Shown: positions 33,278 through 42,257 of the stretch, piece after piece
How the letters are laid out: every line of letters starts with the position of its first letter
How positions within the stretch are numbered: position 1 is the stretch's first letter
Translations under genes and position numbers: made by a program
The notes under the pieces: model-generated
What the model saw: the letters and a program-made list of their open reading frames with translations, nothing else
Databases searched by the model: none
Told to the model about the DNA's origin: nothing
Origin: Kutzneria chonburiensis
GTDB taxonomy: Bacteria > Actinomycetota > Actinomycetes > Mycobacteriales > Pseudonocardiaceae
DNA: 64,000 nucleotides
Direction: 5' to 3'
Assembly (NCBI RefSeq): GCF_028622115.1
Contig: NZ_CP097263.1
Location: 9,125,501-9,189,500, forward strand

Positions 33278-33880
33278 TCAGATGACGCCGGTCCGCATGG
33301 CGAACGCCACCGCGTGCTGCCGGTTGCGCAGCCCCAGGCGGCTGTTGACGCCGTGGATGATGTTCTTCACGGTCCGCTGCGAGTAGCACAGCTTCTCCGC
33401 GATCTCGGCCGTGTCCAGGCCGTCGGCCATCAGCCGCAGCACGTCCACCTCACGCGGCGCCAGGTCGCCGATGCGCAGGCCGCGCGCCTCCAACACCTCG
33501 TGCCGCAGGTGCTCGGCGCGGGCCACCAACTCGGCGAGCAGATCGTCCGGCGCGGCGCCCTGGCGTGCGGTCACCGACGCGATGGCGTCTAGCAGCCGGT
33601 GATCGGTCGCCGCGACCCGCGGCAGCACCGCCGATATCCGGGATTCGACCAGGTTGACCAGGTCGGACTCGCCGATCCGGTTGGTCACGAGTATCGCCGG
33701 GCGGGCCGCCCGCCGTCGCGGCGCCAGGCTCTGCGGGTCGAGCCGGGCCGGCGCCAGCACGACGACATCGGCCTCGGCCGGCGCGACCAGCCGCACCTGC
33801 GGCCGGGACGCCAGGTAGCGGGTGATCCCGGTGTGGCTGATCGGGTCGGAAGCCTGCACGGCCACGCGGAAACGCTGCAT
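33278..33880 (-). CDS. LuxR/NarL-like regulator with degenerate receiver (paralogue)
   Basis: This 200-aa protein is homologous to its downstream neighbour. The receiver-like N-terminus (FRVAVQASDPISHTGITRYL) lacks an obvious phosphorylation site, and the C-terminal LuxR helix-turn-helix reads LAPREVDVLRLMADGLDTAE, then YSQRTVKNIIHGVNSRLGL. The ATG at 33880 has a GGGGGC ribosome site 5-6 bases upstream; an alternative GTG at 33943 lies inside the conserved 30-bp element. The two paralogues probably arose by duplication and may form heterodimers (inference). Confidence 0.85.
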   Translation of the reverse strand: MQRFRVAVQASDPISHTGITRYLASRPQVRLVAPAEADVVVLAPARLDPQSLAPRRRAARPAILVTNRIGESDLVNLVESRISAVLPRVAATDHRLLDAIASVTARQGAAPDDLLAELVARAEHLRHEVLEARGLRIGDLAPREVDVLRLMADGLDTAEIAEKLCYSQRTVKNIIHGVNSRLGLRNRQHAVAFAMRTGVI

Positions 33881-33918
33881 CGATGCCCCCAGTTCTCGGC
33901 TTGTGGGGACCAGTCTCG

Positions 33919-33948
33919 CGAGCGCCACTTCACGACCTCTCACCGTGG
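33919..33948 (-). promoter_or_regulatory. conserved 30-bp upstream element, copy A
   Basis: On the minus strand this reads CCACGGTGAGAGG followed by TCGTGAAGTGGCGCTCG. It is identical at 28 of 30 positions to the plus-strand element at 38340-38369, which lies 4.4 kb away in inverted orientation. It sits 39 bases upstream of the ATG at 33880. Such conservation in non-coding DNA points to a common binding site or promoter for the regulator cluster. Confidence 0.6.
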
Positions 33949-36342
33949 ATATTCGCCGGCGTGCACGGCCGCCGCCAGCTCGACCCGTGACTTGTAGCCG
34001 GACCGTGTGAACAGGCGGCTCAGCCGGCTCTCCACGCTCTTCTCCGTGGCCTGGAGCACGGTCGCCAGCTGCCGGTTGGTCAGGCCGTCGGCTGCTAGCA
34101 CCGCTAGCAGCCGCTCGTTCTCGGCCAGCGTCTGCTGCCGTCCTGGCACCGCGACGCCGTGCTCACGCATCAGGTGGCGCAGCCGAGCCCGGCTCAGCAG
34201 CGCGTCGAGTTCCTCGAGCGCCTCGTACGCGTGCAACAGCGCCCGGGGATCGACCAGTCCGCGCGCGGCCAGCCGGCCAACGACGTCCGCGAGCTCCAGC
34301 GGCTGCCCGCGATCCGTAGCCAGCCCGGCCGCCGCGGCGGCGATCTCCAGGTCACGTTCGACGATGGCCCGGGCGACCAGGCTGCGGAGCAGGGCGCCAG
34401 GGGAGTCGGCCGCACGGGCGATGCGCTCGGCTTCACGGCAGCAGCGCATGGCCCCGTCGATGTCGCCGCGTCGGTACGCGAGCTCGGCGAGCTGCGCCCA
34501 GAGCCGGTCCGTTTCCAGGACCGCGTCACTGGCTCGCTTGAGCCCCTCCCTGAGCCGCGCACGGGCCTGTTCGTGATCGCCGAAGGCCAGGTCGATGCGC
34601 GCCTCCGCCGAATCCAGCAGGTGGGGCAGGGCGGTGTCGGGCGCGCGCAGCAGGTCGCGGCTCAACGTGAGGCGGCCACGGGCGAGGGCCAGGACGGCGG
34701 TCTGATGCCGGACCAGCGTGTGCGCGATGTCGGTGGACGCGTCGCCGAGGCGGCGGGCGAGATCCTCGCCGGTACTGACGTCTCCGCGCACCAGGGCGAC
34801 CGCCGCGCGATGCGCCGGGGCCAGCCGCTCTCCCCGTGCGTCGGCGAGGACCTTGTCCACGACGTCGGCGTCGCCGCCCAACAGCGCGGGGAGCAGACGC
34901 AGGTGCAGGCGGTCCCACTGGCCCAGGGCGGACTCCGGTACGACGTCCAGGTCGTCCTCGAACCGGTTGCGGCGGCCTTGCATCAGGTGTTCACGGGCTT
35001 GCAGAAGCCGACTCAGATAACCAGCGGCCGGTCGCGCGTGGCCGGCGAGCACGGTGATGTGGGTCAACGTGTCGAGGTCCTCGGTGGGCAGGCCGTCGCG
35101 CACCACGCGTTCGGCGGTGCGCAGGCTCTCCTCGTATTTGCGCTGTTGGTAGCACTCACGCGCGTACTGGACGAGGATGCGTTGCCGCCGCCGGTCGTCA
35201 GCCGTGATGTCGGCGGCGGCCAGCAGCCACCGCTCGGTACCAACGGCCTCAGCGCACTTGAGGAGCTCGGTGCACGCCCGCTCGCGGTCGACGAGCCGGC
35301 CCGCTTCGGCCAAGCGGTCCGCGTAGTAGGCCGTGTCGACAACGGCCCCGTCCCACACTGCCAGCACGGCCGCGCGGGCCAGCTGCCGTCGTTCGAACGG
35401 CCCCAGCTGCGCGGTGATCGTCGCCGCCACCATCTCCGCTCGGAACCGCCCGTCACGGCGCAGCACTCCCGTGCTGCGCAGGCGATCTAGCACCGCTAGG
35501 ACCGCGTCCTGCGACGTCCCCAGGGCTCCGGCGACCGTCGCCGGCAGGGTGTCGCCGAGCGGGTGCAGCACCGCGATCGCCTTCACTACCGGCCAGTCGT
35601 CCCGCCGAAGCGTGGCCAGCAGCGGATGGTCCGCCGGCAGCGTGGCACTGACCGGCCCGGCTAGATGCGCACGGCCGGCCGCGAACGACACAGCGTCGCC
35701 GCGCGCCACCGCGTTGAGGGCCTCCAACAGCAGCGCGGCCAGCCCGCCCGACAACTGCCGCAGCCGCGCTACCAACTCAGCCGACGGCCGTGCCTGCAAT
35801 GCCACCCGCGCCGCCGTCACGGTGTCGGCCGCGCCCAGCGGTCTCAGCACCAGCACTCGCGCCAGCCCGTCGCGCCACAGCCTTTGCACCGTCGACCGCG
35901 CTGCGGTCGCCGGCAGCTCCGCCACGCACACACAGGTCACGCCGCTGTCCGGCAGCTGCGCCATCGCGGCGAGCACCGCTACCGAGTCGTCGTCCAGCAG
36001 GTGCGCGTCTTCAATCAGCAGCGTGTGCACGTCCACGCGCCGCAGCGCCGCAACAATCGCCGCCGCAGCGTGCTCTGCGGCGATGGGCGAGGCCGCTGCC
36101 AGCAGCCCCGCGTTCGTCCACCTCAGCGGGTCCGCCGGCGTGGCCCCGCGTTGCGTAAGCGGCGACAGCAGCGCCCGCAGCGATGCCCCGAGCGGATGCG
36201 GCGAGCACTGCACCGTCAGCGTCCTGTCCAGCGCCGGCCGCAGCTGCTCCAGCAGCACCTCGTGCCCCGCGCCCGCCGCACCGACCACCGCGACCAGCGG
36301 CGCGCCGCTCGCGACCAGCCGTGCGATCTCCTTCGCGCTCAT
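33940..36342 (-). CDS. large LuxR-family regulator (LAL-like) with defective Walker A
   Basis: This 800-aa protein starts at the ATG at 36342, which overlaps the stop of the upstream LuxR gene (ATGA); sequence before it is only an overlapping frame. It has an N-terminal STAND/AAA-like domain, a long TPR-like helical region (residues about 330-730) and a C-terminal LuxR helix-turn-helix (GLTNRQLATVLQATEKSVES, then RLSRLFTRSGYKSR). The P-loop position reads VVGAAGAGHEVL, with His27 where Lys is required, so ATP binding is doubtful; the Walker B-like strand TLLIEDAHLLDDDS is kept. It is translationally coupled to the ATP-competent homologue upstream, so the two may act as a pair. Confidence 0.88.
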   Translation of the reverse strand: MSAKEIARLVASGAPLVAVVGAAGAGHEVLLEQLRPALDRTLTVQCSPHPLGASLRALLSPLTQRGATPADPLRWTNAGLLAAASPIAAEHAAAAIVAALRRVDVHTLLIEDAHLLDDDSVAVLAAMAQLPDSGVTCVCVAELPATAARSTVQRLWRDGLARVLVLRPLGAADTVTAARVALQARPSAELVARLRQLSGGLAALLLEALNAVARGDAVSFAAGRAHLAGPVSATLPADHPLLATLRRDDWPVVKAIAVLHPLGDTLPATVAGALGTSQDAVLAVLDRLRSTGVLRRDGRFRAEMVAATITAQLGPFERRQLARAAVLAVWDGAVVDTAYYADRLAEAGRLVDRERACTELLKCAEAVGTERWLLAAADITADDRRRQRILVQYARECYQQRKYEESLRTAERVVRDGLPTEDLDTLTHITVLAGHARPAAGYLSRLLQAREHLMQGRRNRFEDDLDVVPESALGQWDRLHLRLLPALLGGDADVVDKVLADARGERLAPAHRAAVALVRGDVSTGEDLARRLGDASTDIAHTLVRHQTAVLALARGRLTLSRDLLRAPDTALPHLLDSAEARIDLAFGDHEQARARLREGLKRASDAVLETDRLWAQLAELAYRRGDIDGAMRCCREAERIARAADSPGALLRSLVARAIVERDLEIAAAAAGLATDRGQPLELADVVGRLAARGLVDPRALLHAYEALEELDALLSRARLRHLMREHGVAVPGRQQTLAENERLLAVLAADGLTNRQLATVLQATEKSVESRLSRLFTRSGYKSRVELAAAVHAGEYPR

Positions 36343-38225
36343 GCGCTGATCGCCTCGACGCTGCGGCATTTGACCATTGCGGTGGCGACATCGACGCGGG
36401 TGCGGGCGCCGGTTTTGGTAAAGACGCGGGACAGGTGGTACTCGACGGTCTTCTCGCTCATCTGGAGGGCGACGGCGATCTGGCGGTTGGTGCGGCCGTG
36501 TCGGATGAGGGTGGCGATGCGTAGCTCGGTGGCGGACAAAGCGGTGGCGGTCTGGGCAGCGCGGCGAGGTGTGGAGACGCCGCGTAGGCGCATGAGGTCG
36601 CGAGCGCGGGCGCGAAGGGGGCGGGCGCCGAGGCGGGTGGCGATCTCGTGGGCCTCGTGCAGCCAAGGACGGGGCTCGGGCGCGAGACCGCCGGCCAGCA
36701 GGCACACGGTGAGGAGTTCGGGGAGGTGGCCGCGGAGGCGGGCGAGGTCGGCGTACTCGTGAAGGCCGTCGAGGTCGTGCTGGATGGCTGACCGCGCGAA
36801 CAGTTCGAGTGACGGGTCGGTGATCTCGTTCAGGACCATGGCAGCGCGGTCGTGGTCGCCGTCGAGGACGGCGATGACGATTAGTCGCATGAGTAGGCGC
36901 TTGCGGCCGGGAAGCGTGCCCTGGGCTTGACAGTGGGCCCGCCAACCGAGGTCGAACGCGGCGCGATGCTCACCGAGGCGCATTCGAAGGCCGCTCTCCA
37001 CCCACGCCCGGAGCACGGCCAGGCGCTCGTCCGTGGGCCCGGCTTTGAGCCACGCCATGGCCTGGCGTTCGTCGCCCTGTTCCGTGCACACCTCGGCGGC
37101 GAGCAGGCGGGCCATCCGCAGCAGCTCGGTGGACGGACCCAGCTCCAGTCGTCGGGCCGCGGCCAGCACGGCGGTCCAGTCGCCGGTTCGGAAGTCGTGC
37201 ACCAAACCGGTATGCCGAGCCGGCACCCGCACCGGCTCGGCGGTTGGCTCGGGTGAGCCATTTTCGAAAATCACCCGCGAGGCCAGCGCGGGAACCGGGC
37301 ACGTGACCCGTCCATCGGCATCGCACGCGAGCACGTTCCGGCGCACGAGTTCGTCGACAGTGCTGCCGTACTCGGCCAGCGAACCGTCGACCAGCAGCGG
37401 CAGGTCGTCGAGGTTGAACGGGGCCATGGCCAGCAGGTGGCGAGCGACCGCGTCGAAGTCACACAGCTGAGCCGGTACGAGGACGGGCTTGTCGTCTGTG
37501 ATGCACGTGCGGCCGTGTACGACGGCGAGCCGGCCGTCACGGCGTAGCTCATCCACGGTGGACAACAGCGTCGCCGGATGACGGCTCAGCGGACCGAGGG
37601 CCGTGAACAGGCGGCGCAGCGTGGACTCGTCGAACGCGGCGCCGGTCGCGCGAGCGAGCAGCGGCCCGACGAACTCCGCTGGCAGGGGACCCACATCGAG
37701 CACGTGATCGGCCATGCGGCCGAGCCCGGCATCGTCCGTACAGGTCGCGACGATCAGCGATCGCGGCGGGCAGAGCGCGGCCAACGCCTGGGCTGGCAGC
37801 GCATCGACATCGTCGGCCAGCAGCACGAATTCCCGCTGCCGGGAAAGGCGGGCGAACAGCCGGGCCAATTCGGTGAGCAGGGCCGCCCGTCCCTCCGGCG
37901 ACCGGTAGGTCAGCGGCCGGGTCAATCCGCGCACCGCCTCCACGGACGCGGCGAGGCGTCGCTCAGCGAATTCCTCAAAGTGCCGGTGCGTCATGGCCAG
38001 TACCGCCGTCGCGCCGAACTCGTCCCACGGCGGCACGGCGTCCCGAAAAGCCGCCGACAGCACCAGCGCATCGGATGTGCGTCTGGAGAACGCCGTGAGC
38101 AGCGCTGATTTGCCGATGCCGCGGGCGCCGCGAATGACGACAAGCACATGACGCCGCGGGCCGACGCCGGCGAATGCCGAATCGAGCGCGGACAACTCGG
38201 CGTCCCGGCCGCAGATCGTCGACAT
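36339..38225 (-). CDS. large LuxR-family (LAL-like) ATP-binding regulator
   Basis: This 628-aa protein starts MSTICGRDAELSALDSAF with a good P-loop (RGARGIGKSALL, residues 32-43) and a Walker B-like strand (FVLLADDVDALPA). A helical middle follows, then a C-terminal LuxR helix-turn-helix (LIRHGRTNRQIAVALQMSEK, then TVEYHLSRVFTKTGARTR). The ATG at 38225 is preferred over upstream possibilities because the ATPase fold starts there. The upstream region to the divergent small gene is only about 165 bases and contains the conserved 30-bp element on the other strand. It is the first gene of a two-gene unit with the 800-aa homologue. Confidence 0.88.
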   Translation of the reverse strand: MSTICGRDAELSALDSAFAGVGPRRHVLVVIRGARGIGKSALLTAFSRRTSDALVLSAAFRDAVPPWDEFGATAVLAMTHRHFEEFAERRLAASVEAVRGLTRPLTYRSPEGRAALLTELARLFARLSRQREFVLLADDVDALPAQALAALCPPRSLIVATCTDDAGLGRMADHVLDVGPLPAEFVGPLLARATGAAFDESTLRRLFTALGPLSRHPATLLSTVDELRRDGRLAVVHGRTCITDDKPVLVPAQLCDFDAVARHLLAMAPFNLDDLPLLVDGSLAEYGSTVDELVRRNVLACDADGRVTCPVPALASRVIFENGSPEPTAEPVRVPARHTGLVHDFRTGDWTAVLAAARRLELGPSTELLRMARLLAAEVCTEQGDERQAMAWLKAGPTDERLAVLRAWVESGLRMRLGEHRAAFDLGWRAHCQAQGTLPGRKRLLMRLIVIAVLDGDHDRAAMVLNEITDPSLELFARSAIQHDLDGLHEYADLARLRGHLPELLTVCLLAGGLAPEPRPWLHEAHEIATRLGARPLRARARDLMRLRGVSTPRRAAQTATALSATELRIATLIRHGRTNRQIAVALQMSEKTVEYHLSRVFTKTGARTRVDVATAMVKCRSVEAISA

Positions 38226-38339
38226 GCGCACACCACACTTCCCCACAAGAGTTCCCGGATTGCTGATCCATCGTGCGGCGAGCGAGCTGATGACACGGCG
38301 TCGCCGGTGACGGGCGTCCACCGACACTGCCCGAACGAG

Positions 38340-38369
38340 CCACGATGAGAGGTCGTGAAGTGGTGCTCG
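38340..38369 (+). promoter_or_regulatory. conserved 30-bp upstream element, copy B
   Basis: The sequence CCACGATGAGAGG then TCGTGAAGTGGTGCTCG matches copy A (33919-33948) at 28 of 30 positions but points to the right. It lies between divergent genes and 20 bases before the ATG at 38390. Confidence 0.6.
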
Positions 38370-38389
38370 ACATTGTGGTGGCCGTGACC

Positions 38390-38527
38390 ATGGACGAGAC
38401 GTTTCACGAGATCAGTGATGTGCTGGACCGGATCGTGCGGGAGCAGGAGGCCGAGCTGGCGGCCGAGGAGAACGCGGCGGTGACCGCGCGGCCGGTGATT
38501 GTGGTGGAGGACACGAGAATAAACTGA
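38390..38527 (+). CDS. possible small acidic peptide gene
   Basis: This is a 45-aa frame, MDETFHEISDVLDRIVREQE at the start, forming one acidic amphipathic helix followed by a beta-like tail (ARPVIVVEDTRIN). A longer version from the ATG at 38345 would start inside the conserved element copy B, so the inner ATG is favoured, although no strong ribosome site precedes it. Supporting points are codon usage and position directly after an element shared with regulator genes. It could be a small regulatory peptide. It has no recognisable family and may not be expressed. Confidence 0.35.
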   Translation: MDETFHEISDVLDRIVREQEAELAAEENAAVTARPVIVVEDTRIN

Positions 38528-38760
38528 ACGGTGCCGCGCCGGTATTCGGGCGATCACCGGGAATTCGGCGCGTGCCGGCGGTTCGCCGATGTGAACGATC
38601 CGGCGCGACCGGCGCGCGACCGGCGTCTGATAGCTGTCATTTCGGGCAGACGACGTTTCACCGCGGTACCATTCCTGGTGGCCTGACGGGAACTCACGTT
38701 CCTTTCTTGCGCCATCCGGCAGTGGTCCGGCACCCCGCCGGCCGCTACGATGAACCGGTC

Positions 38761-41700
38761 ATGGAATGTCGAAGCGCCTACCCGGAGCGGATACCGGGGA
38801 CTTCGACGGAAACCCGGCTGCGGATCCAACTGCTGGGTCCCGTTCGGGCTTGGCGAGGTGCCGCGGAGATCGATCTCGGCAGCGCGCGTCGCCGCGCGGT
38901 TTTCGCCATCCTCGCCGCCGGCGCCACCACGGCGGTGGCCCGCGCCGAATTCGTGGACGGCATCTGGGGCGACGCGCCGCCGGCCAAAGCCGTCGGCATT
39001 CTGCACACCTATGTCTCGGGCCTGCGCAAGGCATTGACGCTGCCGGGAGAGCGGCCCGACGCCGTGCTCACCACCATCGAGTCGAGCTATTCGCTGGCCC
39101 TCGACCCCGACCAGCTGGACGAGCTCCGGTTCGGCCAACTCCAGCGCGACGCCCGGCGGAGCTGGGAAAACGGCGACCTGCACGCGGCGCTGACCGCCCT
39201 GGACGAGGCGGTCGGCCTGTGGCACGGCGAGGGCCTGGACGGGCTGGCCGTGCCGTTCGCCGATCTGTACCGGGCGCGGCTGGGCGAGCTGAAGGCCACC
39301 GCCCTGGAACGCCGGGCCGCGCTGGGCCTGATACTGGGCCGCCAGGTCGACGCGACCGACGGCCTGGCCGACCTGGTCGCTCGTTTCCCGCTGCGTGAGG
39401 GCGCGCGAGGGCTGCTCATGTCCGCGCTCTACCGGACCGGCCGCCGCGACGACGCGCTGCGGCTGTTCGACGAGACGCGCGCGGTCCTGGACACCGAGCT
39501 GGGCATCGACCCGGGCCCGGCGCTACAGCGGCTGCGCGGCAAGATCCTGGACGGCGCGCCGCTGTCGACCGAGGACATCGGGGCCACCACCTGGATGCCG
39601 CGTCGGGCCCCTGCGACCGTCGACTACCTGGCCGCGCTGAACCGGGGCCGACCGGCCGTGCCACCAGCCTTCGTCGGCCGCCGGCCCGAGCTGGCGCGGC
39701 TGGCCGGGTTGCTGGCCGACCTCGACGCCGGGCGGGGCGCGTGCGTGTGGGTCGAGGGCGAGGCCGGCATCGGCAAGTCCGCCCTGCTGGCCAAGGCCTT
39801 CGCCGCCGACACCGTCGTCTGGGCGCGGGGCGACGCACTGGCTGACGAACAGGCGGTCGGTCGCCTGCTCGCCGCGACCGAGCAGGCGTGCCGGCGCGGC
39901 CCTGTTGTGCTGATCGTCGAGGATCTCCACCTGGGCCGGGACACCGACCTGCTGGCCTGGACACGGCTGTCGCGGCTGACCAGCCACCTCCCGTTGCTGC
40001 TCGTCGCGACCTGCCGCACCGCCGGCCCCGAACTCGCCCGCCTGCACAACGCCGTCCGCATGATCGACGGGCACCTGCTGCTGCTCGACCCCCTGACCTG
40101 CGATGAGGTCGCCGAACTGGCCGCCGGCCGGTTCCGCGACTCGACGTTGCTGGCCACCGCGGCCGGCAACCCGCGCGACATCAACGACATACTCGACGCG
40201 GTCGGCGTCGAACCCGACATGGCGGCGGTGGCGTCCGGGATTGCCGTACGACGGCTCGATTCGCTGGCCGCGAGCACGCGGAACGCCCTGCGCTGGGCCG
40301 CGCTGCTGGGCGCCGACTTCTCGGCCGGCGAGCTGACCACGGTGATGCGGGTACCGCCGGCGGCGCTGGCCGGTGCCATCAAGGAGGCCACCACCGCCGG
40401 CGTGCTGGTCGAAATACGAGACAGCCTCATTTTTCGTGACGAGGCCGTGCGACAGCAGCTACTGGACAGCGAGCCAGCGGCGCGCCACCGCCAGGCCGCC
40501 GAGGCGCTGGCCGAGGCCGGCGCGCCGGTCGAGCGCGTCGCCACGCAGCTGGCCCAGGCGGTGCCGCCGGTCGACCAGTGGGCGTATCGCTGGCTGCTGG
40601 CCAACGCCGAGGCCGTCGGTTTCACGGTGCCGCACGTCGCGACCGAGCTACTCACACGCGCGGTCGCCGACCACTCGCTGCCGCAGGACGAGCGTGAGCA
40701 GCTTGCGGTGCAGCGCATCCGGCTGCTGTGCGACCTCGGACAGGACCCGCGCGCAGACGTCGCGGAGCTGCTGGCCAGCACCGTGAACGTGGAGATCGCC
40801 GGTGAGATGCACTGCGTGCTCGCTCTGCTCGACCACCACTTCGGTGCCGTGGCGGCGGCGCGGGCGCGGCTCGAAGCGGCCGCGCGCGACCGGATTCTGC
40901 CGGCGCACTGGCGCGCCCGCTACCGGACGTCGCTGGTGCAGTTCGACCGTGACACGGCCACCGATATCGCCGCCGTGAAGCGGAGTGCGACCGCTGCGCT
41001 GGCGTACGCCGTCGCCGTGGCCGACCCCTTCGCCATCTCGGAAGCCCTCGGCGAACTGTGGTACGTCGACACAGTCCGTCGCGACCACGCCGCCGCGCTA
41101 CGCCACGTGGACCGTGCGCTCGCGGTCACCGCCGGCCTGTCCGATTACCGCATGGACCTGTTGGAGAAGCGCGCCGTCACGCTCGACAACCTCGACCGGC
41201 TGACCGAGGCGTCGGCGGCGCTGGCACAGATGCGCACTGTGGCGCAGCGGAAGTCCCACCTCATCGCACGCCAGCACGTCGCCACCGCCGTGCACCACTA
41301 CTGGCTCGGGCGCTGGGACGAGGCGGTGACCGAGCTCGGCGTCGCCGAGAGCGCCCTGTTCTCCGGCACGGACCCGCGTTGGCCCACGGTGTTGCGGCAC
41401 CACGGCCTCGCCGCGCTCATCGCCGCGCGGCGCGGTGACACCACCGGGGCGCGGGAACGGCTGCGCGTTCTCGACGCGTACCCGATCAGCGACCGCAAGG
41501 ACGAAGAAGGCAGCGACTATCTGCTGGCCGCGCGGGCGCTCGTCGACGGCCAGCAGCACCTCGATCCGCTGGCCGACCTGGGTTACGGCTGGGCGATGCC
41601 GCGCCACCAGTGGCTGCCGCTGGCGGTCCGCCTCGGGGTCGAGGCGGGCGACGCGCAGCGTGTTGACGCGGCCGTCGATGCCGCGCGCGTCGAGGCCGGC

Positions 41701-42216
41701 CGGGAACGGGAGCCGGGGCGGGCGCACTGGGCACTGCGCTGGTGCCAGGCGCTGGTCGACCGCGATCCGGACGAGCTGCTGGTCGTGTCCCGACGGTTCA
41801 CCGATGTCGGACGGCTGGTGGAGGGCGCGGACGCGCTGGTCGACGCCGCGACGGCACTGGCCGAGCGGGGTCGCGCCGCCACGGCCAACCTGAAGTTGCG
41901 CAAGGCCCTCACGATCTACGCCGAACTCGGCGCCGCCGCCGACATCTCACGAGCCGTGGAGGCCATGCGCCGGCACGGCGTCCGCGCGCAGGACGACGAG
42001 GCACGGCAGCCGATCGTCGCCGGCTGGCACGCGCTGTCGGACATCGAGCGGCGGATCACCACGCTGGTCGCCACCGGCAAGGCCAACCCGGAGATCGCCA
42101 GCGAGCTGGCGCTGCCGCGCCGCGACGTGCAATGGCATATATCCCACATCATGCAGAAGCTGGACGTCCGCTCCCGCTCCGAGCTCACCAGTCGGACCGC
42201 CGGCATCGCGAACTAG
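38761..42216 (+). CDS. SARP-type regulator with an additional C-terminal LuxR helix-turn-helix
   Basis: This is a 1151-aa protein. An OmpR-like winged helix (RLRIQLLGPVRAWRGAAEI) covers residues about 18-105 and a bacterial transcriptional activation domain about 115-255. A STAND ATPase follows with P-loop EGEAGIGKSALLAKAF near 332-345 and VVLIVEDLHLGRD as Walker B. Helical TPR-like repeats run to about 1080, and a LuxR-type helix-turn-helix (ITTLVATGKANPEIASELAL, then WHISHIMQKLDVRSRSEL) is at 1090-1150. Two DNA-binding heads on one chain are unusual. The ATG at 38761 is used; sequence upstream in frame is not domain-like. The next SARP gene follows after 41 bases. Confidence 0.87.
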   Translation: MECRSAYPERIPGTSTETRLRIQLLGPVRAWRGAAEIDLGSARRRAVFAILAAGATTAVARAEFVDGIWGDAPPAKAVGILHTYVSGLRKALTLPGERPDAVLTTIESSYSLALDPDQLDELRFGQLQRDARRSWENGDLHAALTALDEAVGLWHGEGLDGLAVPFADLYRARLGELKATALERRAALGLILGRQVDATDGLADLVARFPLREGARGLLMSALYRTGRRDDALRLFDETRAVLDTELGIDPGPALQRLRGKILDGAPLSTEDIGATTWMPRRAPATVDYLAALNRGRPAVPPAFVGRRPELARLAGLLADLDAGRGACVWVEGEAGIGKSALLAKAFAADTVVWARGDALADEQAVGRLLAATEQACRRGPVVLIVEDLHLGRDTDLLAWTRLSRLTSHLPLLLVATCRTAGPELARLHNAVRMIDGHLLLLDPLTCDEVAELAAGRFRDSTLLATAAGNPRDINDILDAVGVEPDMAAVASGIAVRRLDSLAASTRNALRWAALLGADFSAGELTTVMRVPPAALAGAIKEATTAGVLVEIRDSLIFRDEAVRQQLLDSEPAARHRQAAEALAEAGAPVERVATQLAQAVPPVDQWAYRWLLANAEAVGFTVPHVATELLTRAVADHSLPQDEREQLAVQRIRLLCDLGQDPRADVAELLASTVNVEIAGEMHCVLALLDHHFGAVAAARARLEAAARDRILPAHWRARYRTSLVQFDRDTATDIAAVKRSATAALAYAVAVADPFAISEALGELWYVDTVRRDHAAALRHVDRALAVTAGLSDYRMDLLEKRAVTLDNLDRLTEASAALAQMRTVAQRKSHLIARQHVATAVHHYWLGRWDEAVTELGVAESALFSGTDPRWPTVLRHHGLAALIAARRGDTTGARERLRVLDAYPISDRKDEEGSDYLLAARALVDGQQHLDPLADLGYGWAMPRHQWLPLAVRLGVEAGDAQRVDAAVDAARVEAGREREPGRAHWALRWCQALVDRDPDELLVVSRRFTDVGRLVEGADALVDAATALAERGRAATANLKLRKALTIYAELGAAADISRAVEAMRRHGVRAQDDEARQPIVAGWHALSDIERRITTLVATGKANPEIASELALPRRDVQWHISHIMQKLDVRSRSELTSRTAGIAN

Positions 42217-42257
42217 TCAGCTGAACCGTCACGCCGCCGGACTGGGGAAGGGGCACC

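Noticed and set aside
33940-36945. Longer form of the LAL regulator starting upstream of 36342
   Set aside because: The extra 200 residues are His/Pro/Arg-rich and overlap the helix-turn-helix of the upstream LuxR gene in another frame.
38239-38250. CCCCACAAG word shared with the 33.9-kb region as an operator
   Set aside because: Only nine bases are shared, in inverted orientation and at a different spacing from the start; it could be chance.
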